Numbered from the stretch's first letter, positions 26,109-37,293 are shown. The stretch is DNA of 64,000 nucleotides from Bacteroidetes bacterium GWF2_38_335 (GCA_001769535.1 MEOH01000007.1:67675-131674); one strand, 5' to 3'. Program-made: numbers and translations. The notes: generated by a model from the letters alone, not told the origin.

Positions 26109-27131
26109 ATGGATACAGTATCTGTAACAACTATGCCTAATGCCTCATTTGACATCAGGGAGTTAAATGAGCGAATTCAGAAGGAATCGGCCTTCATTGA
26201 GCTGATCACCATGGAAATGGGAAAAGTGATTGTCGGACAGAAACATTTGATTGAAAGGTTGCTGGTCGGACTGCTTTCCAATGGTCATATTTTGCTTGAA
26301 GGGGTGCCCGGATTGGCTAAAACACTTGCCATTAATACCCTTGCGAACACTGTCGATGCGAAATTCCACCGTATTCAGTTTACTCCCGACCTCCTGCCTG
26401 CTGACGTAGTCGGTACCATGATCTATTCTCAGAAAAGAGAAGAGTTTGTCGTAAAAAAAGGCCCGATTTTTGCCAATTTTATTCTGGCTGATGAAATCAA
26501 CCGCGCCCCTGCAAAGGTTCAAAGTGCATTACTTGAAGCCATGCAGGAAAGACAGGTAACTATCGGGGATACAACTTACAAACTCGAGGAACCTTTCCTG
26601 GTTTTGGCTACCCAAAACCCCATTGAACAGGAAGGTACCTATCCGCTTCCCGAAGCACAGGTTGACCGTTTCATGCTTAAAGTGGTGATTTCTTATCCCA
26701 CCCGTGAGGATGAAAGAAAAATTATCAGGGAAAATATCGCCCATGTAATGCCAAAAGCTATACAGGTGGTAAAACCCGAAGACATCATTAAAGCCCGCTC
26801 GGTGGTTAAAGATGTTTATATGGACGAGAAAATTGAAAAATATATTGTGGATATCGTTTTTGCTACCAGGGAACCGGAAGCATACGGACTGAAAAAGTTT
26901 GCAAACATGATCAGCTTTGGGGCTTCTCCCCGTGCAAGTATCAGTCTGGCCATGGCTTCAAAAGCCTTCGCTTTTATCAAGCGCAGAGGTTATGTGATTC
27001 CCGAGGATGTGCGCGCTGTTTGTCATGATGTGCTGCGTCACAGGATCGGACTTACTTATGAGGCTGAAGCAGAAAATATCGTATCCAAAGATATTATCAA
27101 CGAAATACTTAATACGGTTGAAGTTCCTTAA
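26109..27131 (+). CDS. MoxR-family AAA+ ATPase
   Basis: A 340-residue MoxR ATPase. Walker A is GVPGLAKT (65-72), Walker B is ILADEINRAPAKVQSALLEAMQE, and the sensor-1/arginine region contains TQNPIEQEGTYPLPEAQVDRF. MoxR proteins act as chaperones that load or activate von Willebrand factor A (VWA) proteins. The downstream VWA proteins BatA and BatB are the likely clients. It is the first gene of the BatI operon, with the next gene 48 nt further on. Confidence 0.93.
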   Translation: MDTVSVTTMPNASFDIRELNERIQKESAFIELITMEMGKVIVGQKHLIERLLVGLLSNGHILLEGVPGLAKTLAINTLANTVDAKFHRIQFTPDLLPADVVGTMIYSQKREEFVVKKGPIFANFILADEINRAPAKVQSALLEAMQERQVTIGDTTYKLEEPFLVLATQNPIEQEGTYPLPEAQVDRFMLKVVISYPTREDERKIIRENIAHVMPKAIQVVKPEDIIKARSVVKDVYMDEKIEKYIVDIVFATREPEAYGLKKFANMISFGASPRASISLAMASKAFAFIKRRGYVIPEDVRAVCHDVLRHRIGLTYEAEAENIVSKDIINEILNTVEVP

Positions 27132-27179
27132 TATATAAAACAGTCCGGCACCACCAGCGAATTTTAACCGAAACACTAA

Positions 27180-27614
27180 ATGGCTGTCCGGAACATGATG
27201 AAAAAAATGAAAAACTTAATTATCACATTTGCTCTGTTCTTTGTTAGCTCAGCCATGATGGGCCAAAACCTGATCGGCAAAAGTGTTGATGATGTTAAAA
27301 AATCCATGAAAAAACTTTATCCGGCACTTTCATGTGATGACAGCAACCTGAAAAGTTTGCACAGCACACTGAAATTTACTGATAAAGATGACTTAAAAAC
27401 ATTGATGTTCTTTTTTGATGAAAGCAAAAAGTGCGAAATGTCGAAATTCATGCTGGACAACTCTTTATTGAAAAATTCTTTGGATACACTCAATAAAAAG
27501 TACGATTACAAGGGAAGTCTTAAATGGATCGAAAGCAGCAAAGGAAAACAATACGAAATTATACTGCAAAAAAATGAATGGTTTTTTACTTTAATAATTC
27601 AGAATAAGAAATAA
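27180..27614 (+). CDS. Small exported protein inserted in the BatI operon
   Basis: A ~140-residue exported protein with a signal peptide (MKNLIITFALFF...MMGQ). The start is ambiguous: ATGs at 27180, 27195, 27198 and 27207 are all in frame, and 27198 or 27207 give the most usual signal peptides. The mature part is Lys-rich with two Cys (ALSCDDS, KKCEMSK) and a C-terminal beta pair (KQYEIILQKNEWFFTLII). It begins with NLIGKSVDDVKKSMKKLYP, which looks like a small PASTA/SmpA-like helix-strand start. No family recognised. Its place between moxR and the DUF58 gene is not part of the usual operon, so it may be a periplasmic accessory. Confidence 0.6.
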   Translation: MAVRNMMKKMKNLIITFALFFVSSAMMGQNLIGKSVDDVKKSMKKLYPALSCDDSNLKSLHSTLKFTDKDDLKTLMFFFDESKKCEMSKFMLDNSLLKNSLDTLNKKYDYKGSLKWIESSKGKQYEIILQKNEWFFTLIIQNKK

Positions 27615-27616
27615 AC

Positions 27617-28492
27617 GTGGAAGCATCAGAATTATTAAAAAAGGTTAGGAAGATTGAAATTAAAACAAGGGGATTGTCCAAACACATTTTTGCAGGACAA
27701 TATCACAGTGCTTTTAAAGGCAAAGGTATGACTTTCTCCGAAGTTCGTGAATACAACTACGGCGACAGCATCAGGGATATTGACTGGAATGTGACAGCCC
27801 GTTTTAACCATCCTTACATAAAAATTTACGAAGAGGAAAGGGAATTAACCGTTATCCTCATTATCGATGTCAGTGGCTCCAAATTCTTCGGAACCGGTGG
27901 CCAGATGAAAAGTGACCTGATCACCGAAATTGCGGCTGTTCTGTCTTTCAGCGCAATTCAGAACAATGATAAAATTGGGGTGATCCTTTTCAGCGACAGA
28001 ATCGAAAAATTCATTCCCCCAAAAAAAGGAAAACAACATATTCTGCGCATCATCCGTGAACTCATTGATTTCAGACCGCAGGGTACCGGAACCAATATCT
28101 CCGAAGCTGTGAAGTATTTTACCAGCGTGATTAAAAAAAGAAGCACAGCATTTGTGATTTCTGATTTTATTGACGAGGGATTCGAAGATGCACTCAGAAT
28201 TGCTAACAGAAAACATGATGTCATCGCAATGGAAATTTTTGACCAGAGGGAGGGTGTGATGCCTAATGCCGGACTGATTAAATTCAGGGATGCTGAGTCG
28301 GGAAAAAGTGTTTGGATTGATACTTCAAGAAAATCTACACGCAGAAAATATGCCGATCATTGGGCCGCTAAAAAAAATAAACTGGCTGAAACATTTAATA
28401 AATCAGGGATCGACAGTATTTCCCTTTGTACTGATGAGGATTATGTGAGACCATTAATTAACTTATTTAAAAAACGGGACAGCAGAAATTAA
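27617..28492 (+). CDS. DUF58-domain protein of the BatI operon
   Basis: A 291-residue cytoplasmic protein with the DUF58 signature REYNYGDSIRDIDWNVTARF (~residues 45-64). A VWA-like metal-binding segment IIDVSGSKFF follows, then FVISDFIDEGFEDAL. The start is GTG at 27617, 2 nt after the previous stop; the next gene begins 1 nt after this stop, so translation is tightly coupled. DUF58 proteins nearly always accompany MoxR and BatA/B and probably act as a scaffold or adapter with MoxR. Confidence 0.9.
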   Translation: MEASELLKKVRKIEIKTRGLSKHIFAGQYHSAFKGKGMTFSEVREYNYGDSIRDIDWNVTARFNHPYIKIYEEERELTVILIIDVSGSKFFGTGGQMKSDLITEIAAVLSFSAIQNNDKIGVILFSDRIEKFIPPKKGKQHILRIIRELIDFRPQGTGTNISEAVKYFTSVIKKRSTAFVISDFIDEGFEDALRIANRKHDVIAMEIFDQREGVMPNAGLIKFRDAESGKSVWIDTSRKSTRRKYADHWAAKKNKLAETFNKSGIDSISLCTDEDYVRPLINLFKKRDSRN

Positions 28493-28493
28493 T

Positions 28494-29870
28494 ATGAAAA
28501 GGCTACTATTTTTAATCTTTGCTCTCTTTTTTCTTTCTTCTTTGAAAGTAAGTGCTCAGGTTTATCTTTTTAAATCTTACTTTGAAAAGGATTCAATTTT
28601 GCTCGGTGATCAGATAAATCTGGTTATCGAAGCCATTCATAAGCCTGATTTTAAAATGTATTTCCCTACTTTTAAAGATACCATTGCAAAGAATATCGAA
28701 CTCGTCGAAATGTATAACACCGACACTGTTAAAAAGGAAGCGAACCAGATTTCAATTAAACAAAAATACCTGATCACCTGTTTCGATCCCGGTGTTTACT
28801 CCTTAAACCGTTTTCCGGTTGTGGTTACGGATGGAAGTGTTACGGATACTATTTATGCCGACTCCATTCCGCTGGTGGTTATGGAAATGCCCATTGATAC
28901 CGCTGCCATTGACACTGTCTTTGCCGAATCTGAAGGAATGGTGATTCTGGGACGCGGATTAACACGCGAAGCGCTTATGGAAAGTGTTCCCGACTCGGTT
29001 AAACAATCCATGGGTACTGATGAATTGAATAAACTTGTTGATCAGTATTATCAGCAAATGTATAATCAGCTTTTAGAGGATTTGTATAATAAAACAGGAA
29101 TTGTTTCCAAATCAGAAGTAACCGATAATGCCTTTGCCGAAATAATCGCAGGAAACAAGGATATGATGTTCATTTTTAGTGAGGGGGGACGACTGGAATC
29201 CTATCGAATGCCAATGATTATCAAGGAATTGTTTGTTAAAGAATATCAGTCGGTTAAGAAGGGCGATAAACTGTTCTCATACTATCTCATAAAGGATGTG
29301 AAAAAACCTTTTGATGCCGAATGGTCTTTCTGGGAAGATGTGAGCAATTTCATCAAAAGATTTTATATTTATTTTATTCTTTTTGTACTGCTTGCTGCTG
29401 CTGCTTACTTCATCTACCGCTATTATCAAAAGAAAAAGCTCAACGCCCCTGTACCCGAAATTCCAAGGGAACCTGCTCATATTATTGCTTTCAGGTCGCT
29501 TACCGATCTGAAGGAAAAGAAATTGTGGCAGGCAAATAAAATCAAAGAATACCACAGCGAACTTACCGAAATCATCAGAAGATATATTGAACATCGTTTC
29601 AGAATTATGGCTCTTGAGCAAACAACTGCTGAAATTATGGCTGATATTGAAAAACACAGGGCACTTGATGAAACCAATTTCAAATTATTGAAACAAACTC
29701 TTGAATTGGCCGATTTGGTCAAGTTTGCCAAGCTTACACCGCTTCCCGATGAAAATGATGTCAGTATGCGCAATTCATGGCAGCTTGTGGATAATACCAA
29801 ACAGGTTGAAGAAATAAAACCTGAAAAAGAAAATAATGTTGAACCGCAAAATTCAGTGGAGGGTGAATAA
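28494..29870 (+). CDS. BatD-like/DUF4381-like membrane protein of the BatI operon
   Basis: A 458-residue protein. It has a signal peptide (1-22, ending SAQ), an Ig-like exported region (DSILLGDQINLVIEA), an Asp/Glu-rich middle, one transmembrane helix (FYIYFILFVLLAAAAYFIY, near 290-308) and a cytoplasmic helical tail (AFRSLTDLKEKKLWQ, EYHSELTEIIRRYIEHRF). The same layout is found in the protein that precedes batA in Bacteroides operons. Its stop is directly followed by the batA ATG. It probably links the periplasm to the MoxR/VWA machinery; function inferred from position. Confidence 0.8.
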   Translation: MKRLLFLIFALFFLSSLKVSAQVYLFKSYFEKDSILLGDQINLVIEAIHKPDFKMYFPTFKDTIAKNIELVEMYNTDTVKKEANQISIKQKYLITCFDPGVYSLNRFPVVVTDGSVTDTIYADSIPLVVMEMPIDTAAIDTVFAESEGMVILGRGLTREALMESVPDSVKQSMGTDELNKLVDQYYQQMYNQLLEDLYNKTGIVSKSEVTDNAFAEIIAGNKDMMFIFSEGGRLESYRMPMIIKELFVKEYQSVKKGDKLFSYYLIKDVKKPFDAEWSFWEDVSNFIKRFYIYFILFVLLAAAAYFIYRYYQKKKLNAPVPEIPREPAHIIAFRSLTDLKEKKLWQANKIKEYHSELTEIIRRYIEHRFRIMALEQTTAEIMADIEKHRALDETNFKLLKQTLELADLVKFAKLTPLPDENDVSMRNSWQLVDNTKQVEEIKPEKENNVEPQNSVEGE

Positions 29871-30893
29871 ATGAACTGGGATTTATTGAAGTTTCCGGGA
29901 TTCAGCGAAATTGAATGGGCACAGCCTGATTTCTTTTATCTTCTCATCATCATTGTTCCCATGATTTTATGGTACGTGCTGAAAGAAAGAAATGCATCGG
30001 CCACAATCCGTATATCTTCGCTGAAGGGATTTGCCGGCTCTGAGCGGTCTTTCAGATTTTACCTGCGTCATGTGCCATTCGGACTTAGGGTAATTGCTGT
30101 GGCCTTGCTGATTACAGTTCTGGCCCGCCCGCAATCTTTCAACTCATGGGAGTCCGTTAATACAAAAGGTATTGACATTGCCATGGCTGTAGATATTTCC
30201 GGTTCAATGCTCGCCGAAGATCTGAAACCAAACCGCCTTGAAGCTGCTAAAAATGTGGCCATTAACTTTATTACCGGCCGACCCAACGACAACATCGGTC
30301 TGGTGGTGTACTCGGGCGAATCCTTTACCCAATGCCCGCTGACAATGGATCATGTGGCGCTTGTTAATTTGTTTAATGCCCTTAAAAACGGGATGATTGA
30401 GGATGGAACTGCTATCGGACTGGGTTTGGCAAATGCTGTTAATCTTCTGAAAGACAGTGAGGCTAAATCAAAAGTTATCATTTTGCTTACCGATGGTATG
30501 AACAATGCAGGTATGGTTGAACCCAAGGATGCCTCTGACCTTGCTGCGATATATGGAATCAGGGTTTATACAATCGGCGTTGGCAAGCACGGACAGGCAC
30601 CTTATCCTTTTCAAACACCTTTTGGCGTTCAGTACCAGAATATTGATGTCGAAATTGATGAGGACATTTTGATTGATATTGCCAAACAAACCGGAGGAAA
30701 GTATTTCAGGGCAACAAACAATGAAAGTTTAGAGGAGATTTACAATGAAATTGACGAGATGGAGAAAACTTTCATGCAAAAACAACTGCATACGCGCACT
30801 AAAGAAGAATTTTTCATTTTTGCCTTTATTGCCGCATGCCTGATTTTATTGGAAATTTTAATTAGAAAACTTGTTTTACGCAACATTCCCTAA
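29871..30893 (+). CDS. batA: VWA-domain membrane protein BatA
   Basis: A 340-residue membrane protein. Two N-terminal transmembrane segments (about 20-37 and 70-86) and one at the C-terminus flank a VWA domain. The complete MIDAS motif is Asp108-x-Ser110-G-Ser112 in VDISGSMLAEDL, with the ILLTDGMNNAG loop further on. It is the fifth gene of the BatI operon, required for oxygen tolerance and virulence in Bacteroides fragilis. It is followed 28 nt later by its paralogue batB. Confidence 0.92.
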   Translation: MNWDLLKFPGFSEIEWAQPDFFYLLIIIVPMILWYVLKERNASATIRISSLKGFAGSERSFRFYLRHVPFGLRVIAVALLITVLARPQSFNSWESVNTKGIDIAMAVDISGSMLAEDLKPNRLEAAKNVAINFITGRPNDNIGLVVYSGESFTQCPLTMDHVALVNLFNALKNGMIEDGTAIGLGLANAVNLLKDSEAKSKVIILLTDGMNNAGMVEPKDASDLAAIYGIRVYTIGVGKHGQAPYPFQTPFGVQYQNIDVEIDEDILIDIAKQTGGKYFRATNNESLEEIYNEIDEMEKTFMQKQLHTRTKEEFFIFAFIAACLILLEILIRKLVLRNIP

Positions 30894-30921
30894 CGGAATG
30901 TAATTGATAAAATAAATAAAT

Positions 30922-31976
30922 ATGGATTTTTTTATTTTTCATCACAGTGAAATTTTATGGTGGCTGCTGGTAATACCGGTACTGGCTGGCATCTATATTG
31001 TCAATACTTATGTGTCGCGCAGGTATCTGAATAAATTGGGAAATCCTGCTATACTGAAACTGCTGATGCCTGATGTGTCTTCATGGCGTCCGGTGGTAAA
31101 GTTTATTTTTATATTGATCGGACTTTCTTTTATTATTCTTAGTCTGGCCGACAAACCTGAAATTGCTGAACAAAAAGGAAAAAAGGAAGGGGTGGAAATT
31201 ATGATTGCCCTGGATATCTCAAACAGTATGATGGCCGAAGATATAAAGCCAAGCAGACTGTTTCGTGCAAAACAACTGATATCGAGAATGGTTGATGAGC
31301 TTGACCGCTCAAATAATATTGGATTAATTGTTTTTGCCGGTGATGCTTTCATTCAATTGCCTATTACTTCTGATTATGTATCTGCAAAAATGTTCCTTGA
31401 ATCGATAACACCTGCTTTGATCGGACAGCAGGGAACTGCAATTGGCAAAGCAATTAATCTTGCACTGCATGCATTTACTCCCAATAAAAACAGAGATAAA
31501 GTTCTGATAATTATTTCCGACGGAGAGGATCATGAGCAGAATGCTCTTGAAACAGCTGCTCTTGCAGAAGAAAATAATGTGATCATTCATACCATTGGAA
31601 TGGGTTCGCCTAAGGGTGCGCCGGTACCTGATTATTCCAACGGAAAAAGGGATTTTAAAAGAGACCTGAACAATAATGTGATTATTTCAAAATTGAACCA
31701 AAAAATGCTCGCAGAGATTGCTGCTACCGGAAACGGTAAATTTTTTGCAGCATCAAATATGGAAGATATCTATAAGGAAATCAATGCGGTTGAAAAATAT
31801 TCACTTGATCCTGAAAAAACCGGTGAAAATGATGCCGATTCTGAAATGGCTTATTTTAGGGACAGATTTCTTTGGTTTGCAGGAATTGCACTGTTCTTCC
31901 TGCTTATAGACTTTGTTCTTCTTGAAAGAAAAAATAAACTTTTTGCAAATTTTAACCTGTTTAAAATTAAAGTTTA

Positions 31977-31977
<1 letters not shown>
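30922..31977 (+). CDS. batB: VWA-domain membrane protein BatB
   Basis: A 351-residue paralogue of BatA with N-terminal transmembrane segments (about 10-28 and 58-76), a VWA domain and a C-terminal helix. MIDAS is Asp98-x-Ser100-N-Ser102 (LDISNSMMAEDI), with Asn in place of Gly. The ATG of batC overlaps its stop by one base. BatA and BatB are likely to form a membrane complex with the TPR proteins BatC and BatE. Confidence 0.92.
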
Positions 31978-32903
<926 letters not shown>

Positions 32904-32944
32904 AACCGACACCTGATTGATTAATCTTGTGTCAAAATAAATAC

Positions 32945-32952
32945 TATTTTTG
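32945..32952 (+). promoter_or_regulatory. -7 box immediately before batD
   Basis: A perfect TAnnTTTG box (TATTTTTG) ends 4 nt before the batD ATG. It may be an internal promoter giving a leaderless batD-batE mRNA, or it may be chance in an AT-rich gap. Confidence 0.4.
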
Positions 32953-32956
32953 GACC

Positions 32957-34759
32957 ATGTATAAATTGTTAACAACCATATTGATTGCAACATTTTTTGC
33001 GGGATTTACGCAAACAGTGTCGTTTAAAGCTTTGGGTCCCGGAGCTGTTTCTACCGGGGATGCTTTTTACCTCCAATATCAGGTTAATGCTCAGGGTAGT
33101 AATCTGAAATTACCCGATATAGGCAGCTTTGAAATGTTGGGCGGACCAAGTACTTCGCAAAGTTCAAATATTCAGATTGTCAATGGAAACATGACGCAAA
33201 CTGTTACTTTTACCTATACATACACGCTTAAAGCCTCCAAAGAAGGTAAATTCACCATTCCCGGTGCAAAAATTACTGTCAGCGGAAAAGAATACACTTC
33301 CAATTCTGTGGTGATCGAGGTTGTTAAAGGTACCCCAAAAACGAATAATCAAAATAATTCCAATCAGGGAACAACCGCCTCTCCCGAAATTTCCGGATCT
33401 GACTTATATATGTCGGTCATCTTAAGCAAAAGCAAATTGTATCAGGGAGAACATCTGGTGGCTACGGTGAAAATTTTCTCAAAAGTAAACCTTGTTGATC
33501 TGGGTAAATTTAATGCGCCTAAGTTTAACGGATTCCTTAAACACGATCTTTCGCCTGATCAGATTCAGCTTAAGCGCGAAAATGTAAACGGACAGATATA
33601 CAACACTGCCATTATTCAACAGTTTATTTTAATACCCCAAAAGGCCGGTAAACTTACCATCGATCCGGCTGATATTGAGTGTATTGTTCAGTATAAAGTT
33701 AATTCAGGCAGAACAAGTCTGATGGATGAGTTTTTTGGAAGAAACATGAAAAATGTTCAGAAAACTATTTATTCATCACCTGTAACTGTTGATGTTAAAG
33801 CTTTGCCCGGCGGTGCACCTGATGACTTCAACGGGGCTGTTGGCCAGTTGAAACTGGAATCAAATATTGACAATACCGATATTTCTACAAACGATGCTAT
33901 TACACTTACTTACACTGTATCCGGACAGGGAAACCTTCGTTTGATCGATCCTTTTGAAATTGATTTTCCGGTTGATTTTGAAAAATATGACCCGAAGGTT
34001 GTTGATAATGTGAATATTACCATGTCGGGCTCATCGGGCAGCAAAAGTTTTGAATATGTGATTATTCCCCGCCATGCCGGAAAATTCACCATCCCTGCAG
34101 TGACTTTCAGCTATTTCGACCCTGCTTCGGGAACCTATAAAACCCTTAAATCTGAAGAATATACCATTAATGTCAAAAAAGGAAGTGGTGATGAAGAAGC
34201 AACGGTTATTACAGGTGTTAGCAAGGAAGATGTTAAATATCTCGGAAAGGATATCCGGTTTATTAAAATTGAAGATTACAGTCTAAGTAAAAAGGACAGT
34301 TTCATTTATGGATCTGCTTCATATTTTCTTTCGTTTCCTGCCGCCTTACTTGCATTTATTGTAATTCTTTTCCTTAAAAAGAATCAGCTTAAAAAACGTT
34401 CGGATATTGTCTATGTAAAAAACAAAAAGGCAAGAAAAATGGCTATGCAGCGTTTGAATAATGCACGCGCCCTGATGCAGTCGGGTAACGAACAGTTTTA
34501 TGATGAAGTGCTGAAGTCAGTTTGGGGCTATTTCAGTTTTAAACTTAATATCCCGCTTTCTGATCTGAATAAAGATGCTGTTATTAACGGATTAACCACA
34601 AAAAATATAGACGGACAATATGTTTCAAAATTGTCTGAAATTCTTGATAAATGTGAGTATGCAAGATATGCTCCGACTTCGGTTGGAGGCGGTATGCAGG
34701 AAATTTATAATGAAACACTGAAGCTCATCAGTGAAATTGAAGGAAAAATTAATAAGTAA
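32957..34759 (+). CDS. batD: BatD protein
   Basis: A ~600-residue membrane protein of the BatD family (PF13584). It has a signal peptide (MYKLLTTILIATFFAGFTQ) and then repeated Ig-like modules with typical strings (STGDAFYLQYQVN, YTYTLKASKEGKFTIPGAKI, YVIIPRHAGKFTIPAVTFSY). A transmembrane helix lies near residues 455-475, and the cytoplasmic helical tail resembles that of the 28494 protein. ATG 32957 is chosen over the upstream TTG 32927, because the signal peptide begins there. It is followed 4 nt later by batE. Confidence 0.92.
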   Translation: MYKLLTTILIATFFAGFTQTVSFKALGPGAVSTGDAFYLQYQVNAQGSNLKLPDIGSFEMLGGPSTSQSSNIQIVNGNMTQTVTFTYTYTLKASKEGKFTIPGAKITVSGKEYTSNSVVIEVVKGTPKTNNQNNSNQGTTASPEISGSDLYMSVILSKSKLYQGEHLVATVKIFSKVNLVDLGKFNAPKFNGFLKHDLSPDQIQLKRENVNGQIYNTAIIQQFILIPQKAGKLTIDPADIECIVQYKVNSGRTSLMDEFFGRNMKNVQKTIYSSPVTVDVKALPGGAPDDFNGAVGQLKLESNIDNTDISTNDAITLTYTVSGQGNLRLIDPFEIDFPVDFEKYDPKVVDNVNITMSGSSGSKSFEYVIIPRHAGKFTIPAVTFSYFDPASGTYKTLKSEEYTINVKKGSGDEEATVITGVSKEDVKYLGKDIRFIKIEDYSLSKKDSFIYGSASYFLSFPAALLAFIVILFLKKNQLKKRSDIVYVKNKKARKMAMQRLNNARALMQSGNEQFYDEVLKSVWGYFSFKLNIPLSDLNKDAVINGLTTKNIDGQYVSKLSEILDKCEYARYAPTSVGGGMQEIYNETLKLISEIEGKINK

Positions 34760-34763
34760 TAAT

Positions 34764-35528
34764 ATGATGCTGAAACTGAGAATAATAGTTGGATTACTCC
34801 TGATTGGCATGTATGCGCCGGTTTTTTCACATGACAACCCTGTCATTGATTCGGCGGATTATTATTACCAGAAGGGTGATTTCAAAAATGCCATTGAAAA
34901 ATATAAGAGTTTAATTGACAGCGGCTATGTTGCTGCTGAACTATACTATAATCTTGGAAATTCATATTTCAGAAATGGAGATTTTACCCATGCAATCCTG
35001 AATTTTGAGAGGGCAAAACTGCTTGACCCCAATGACGAAGATATAAATTTCAATCTTCAATTGGCTTATTTGAAAGTGACTGCAAAAAATGAAAAGGAAC
35101 CGGAACTTGCTGTAAATATCTGGATGAAAAATCTGAGAAGTGTGCTTTCTTCAGACAATTGGGCCATAATTTCAATTGTTTCTTTTATCTTGCTTCTATC
35201 CTCGGTTCTTGTTTTTCTGTTCAGCAATAACATGCTTATTAAAAAACTTATCCTGGGTTTTGGAATATTTATGGTAATTCTGACAGTTTCATCTTTTGTG
35301 TTTTCATCACTTAGAAAAAGTGATATCATGGAATGTAATATTGCCATTATTAACGAGCCCACCATAACAGTTAAAAGTTCGCCCGATATTGCTGGAAAAG
35401 ATGTTTTTGTGGCCTATGAAGGAACCAAGGTTTATGTGACAGACTCTATTCAGGGATGGAGGCAAATTCGCCTTATCAACGGAGAGGTTGGCTGGCTTCC
35501 CGAATCATCAGTCATTGAAATTAATTAG
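34764..35528 (+). CDS. batE: TPR/SH3 protein BatE
   Basis: A ~254-residue exported or membrane protein. It has a signal peptide (MMLKLRIIVGLLLIGMYAPVFS), two TPR units (ADYYYQKGDFKNAIEKYKSL, YFRNGDFTHAILNFERAKLL), two transmembrane helices in the middle and a C-terminal bacterial SH3 domain (TVKSSPDIAGKDVFVAYEGT, GEVGWLPESSV). The ATG at 34764 (another at 34767) is used rather than the earlier in-frame one inside batD. It is the last gene of the operon. The SH3 domain may bind cell-wall or protein ligands. Confidence 0.9.
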   Translation: MMLKLRIIVGLLLIGMYAPVFSHDNPVIDSADYYYQKGDFKNAIEKYKSLIDSGYVAAELYYNLGNSYFRNGDFTHAILNFERAKLLDPNDEDINFNLQLAYLKVTAKNEKEPELAVNIWMKNLRSVLSSDNWAIISIVSFILLLSSVLVFLFSNNMLIKKLILGFGIFMVILTVSSFVFSSLRKSDIMECNIAIINEPTITVKSSPDIAGKDVFVAYEGTKVYVTDSIQGWRQIRLINGEVGWLPESSVIEIN

Positions 35529-35673
35529 TTGATTTAAACAGATTTTGCCCTTAAAAGTCTGCTGTCTGCGGGTAGGAGATTATACATCTTTTCCGAAATC
35601 TTCAAAAACTCCATAGCTGTTTTTCACTTTTCACTATAATAAATTATCTTTACACATTATCAAATCTTTTGAA

Positions 35674-37290
35674 ATGAAAAACACATTTTTTTTTGCTTTA
35701 ATTTTTATCCTCGCATTTGCAAATGCACAGGAAAGGGCCGATTGGGTTTATAATTATCCCGATGGATGCACTTCAATAACCGTTGGAAAAAAGGCTACAT
35801 TCGATGGCTCAGTGGTTACCTCACACACCGATGACAGTCACCGCACTCAATCTGAAATGAATATTGTTCAGGCTAAAGACCACGCTGCCGGCTCTGTCTG
35901 CCCGATGTACAAACGCGAAAATGACAACACCCAGGCCATGCCTGCCTATAAAAATGTTCAGGTTGGTGAAATTCCTCAGGTAAGCCATACTAATAAATTC
36001 CTTAACACCGCTTATCCCAGCATGAACGAAAAACAACTGGGCATAGGTGAATCAACTTTTGGCGGAAGGGATGAGTTGAAATCTGATAAAGGACTAATCG
36101 ATTGCCAGCGCCTTTGCCAGCTTATGCTCGAAAGATGCAGTACAGCGCGCGAGGCCATAAAAATGGCTGATGAGCTGACTAAAAAGTATGGATGGAATGA
36201 TGCCGGCGAATGCCTTACCATAGCCGATAAAAACGAAGTATGGCATTTTGAAATTGTTGGTCCGGGTAAAGACAAAGTGGGTGCTGTTTGGGTTGCCCAA
36301 CGTGTTCCGGATGACCATCTGTCGGTTAATGCCAATGCCAGTACCATCAAGGAAATTGACCTGAAAAACAAGGATTTTTTCATGGCGTCAGCCAATATTT
36401 ATGAGGTTGCAAAAGCAAATGGCTGGTGGTCGCCCGAAAAAGGCACATTCAGTTTTTGCCATGTTTATGCTCCCGAAAGCAGAGAATCTGTTGCTTCAAG
36501 AAGAAGGGAATGGAGGGTTTTCGATCTGGTTGCTCCTTCTTTAAAACTCGATCCAAACGATAAAGATTATCCTTTTTCTGTTAAACCGGATAGTTTGGTT
36601 ACCATGGAAAAACTTATCAGCATCTTTAAAGATTATTATGAAGGCACTCCCTATGATATGCGTAACAACATTCTTTCAAAAGATGAAAACGGAAAAGCAG
36701 TGATTTCTCCGCTTGCCAATCCATTTATGCCGTATGACCAGCTTCCTCTCCACAATGTTAGTGGCGGGTGGTATCATGTGGATGAAAAGACCAAAGAAAT
36801 TGATTTTCTTGGAGAGCGCACCATTGCACGCTGGTACACCATGTATGGAACCATTATTCAGTGCCGCAGCTGGCTGCCCGATGAGGTGGGCGGAATTGTA
36901 TGGCTCGCCCAGGATAACATCGCCAACTCAATTTATATTCCGGTTTATTGCGGTACCGATGACCTGCCCGATTCATACGAATATCCCGGCCGGCTTTATG
37001 GATATACAACCAAATCGGCCTGGTGGGCATTTAACAGATTGGGAACACTTGCCGCACAAAGATGGGGCGACATGAAAAAAGACCTTGATGCTGTTTGGCT
37101 GCCCTGGCAAAAGGAAATCCTTACAAAACAAAAGGAAATTGATGCCAAAGCAACTGAATTATTGAAAAAAAGCAATTCCGAAGGAAAAGTATTTTTAACA
37201 AAACATTCAATGGAATGGGGCGAAAAGGTGGTTGCAAAAGCATGGGAACTGGGCGATTTTCTTTGGACCAAATACGATGAAAAATTTTAA
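35674..37290 (+). CDS. Exported C69-family dipeptidase
   Basis: A 538-residue exported Ntn-hydrolase with a signal peptide (1-19, FANAQE). The conserved DGCTSITVGKKATFDGS segment carries the predicted nucleophile Cys32, which becomes the N-terminal residue after propeptide processing in this family. Later motifs include DRCQ-type substrate loops and WWAFNRLGTLAAQRWG. Family C69 dipeptidases (PepD/DipA relatives) release dipeptides; this one works outside the cytoplasm. A TATCTTTA box lies near 35645. The next gene starts 3 nt after its stop, so it may be co-transcribed with the ankyrin genes. Confidence 0.88.
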   Translation: MKNTFFFALIFILAFANAQERADWVYNYPDGCTSITVGKKATFDGSVVTSHTDDSHRTQSEMNIVQAKDHAAGSVCPMYKRENDNTQAMPAYKNVQVGEIPQVSHTNKFLNTAYPSMNEKQLGIGESTFGGRDELKSDKGLIDCQRLCQLMLERCSTAREAIKMADELTKKYGWNDAGECLTIADKNEVWHFEIVGPGKDKVGAVWVAQRVPDDHLSVNANASTIKEIDLKNKDFFMASANIYEVAKANGWWSPEKGTFSFCHVYAPESRESVASRRREWRVFDLVAPSLKLDPNDKDYPFSVKPDSLVTMEKLISIFKDYYEGTPYDMRNNILSKDENGKAVISPLANPFMPYDQLPLHNVSGGWYHVDEKTKEIDFLGERTIARWYTMYGTIIQCRSWLPDEVGGIVWLAQDNIANSIYIPVYCGTDDLPDSYEYPGRLYGYTTKSAWWAFNRLGTLAAQRWGDMKKDLDAVWLPWQKEILTKQKEIDAKATELLKKSNSEGKVFLTKHSMEWGEKVVAKAWELGDFLWTKYDEKF

Positions 37291-37293
37291 TTT

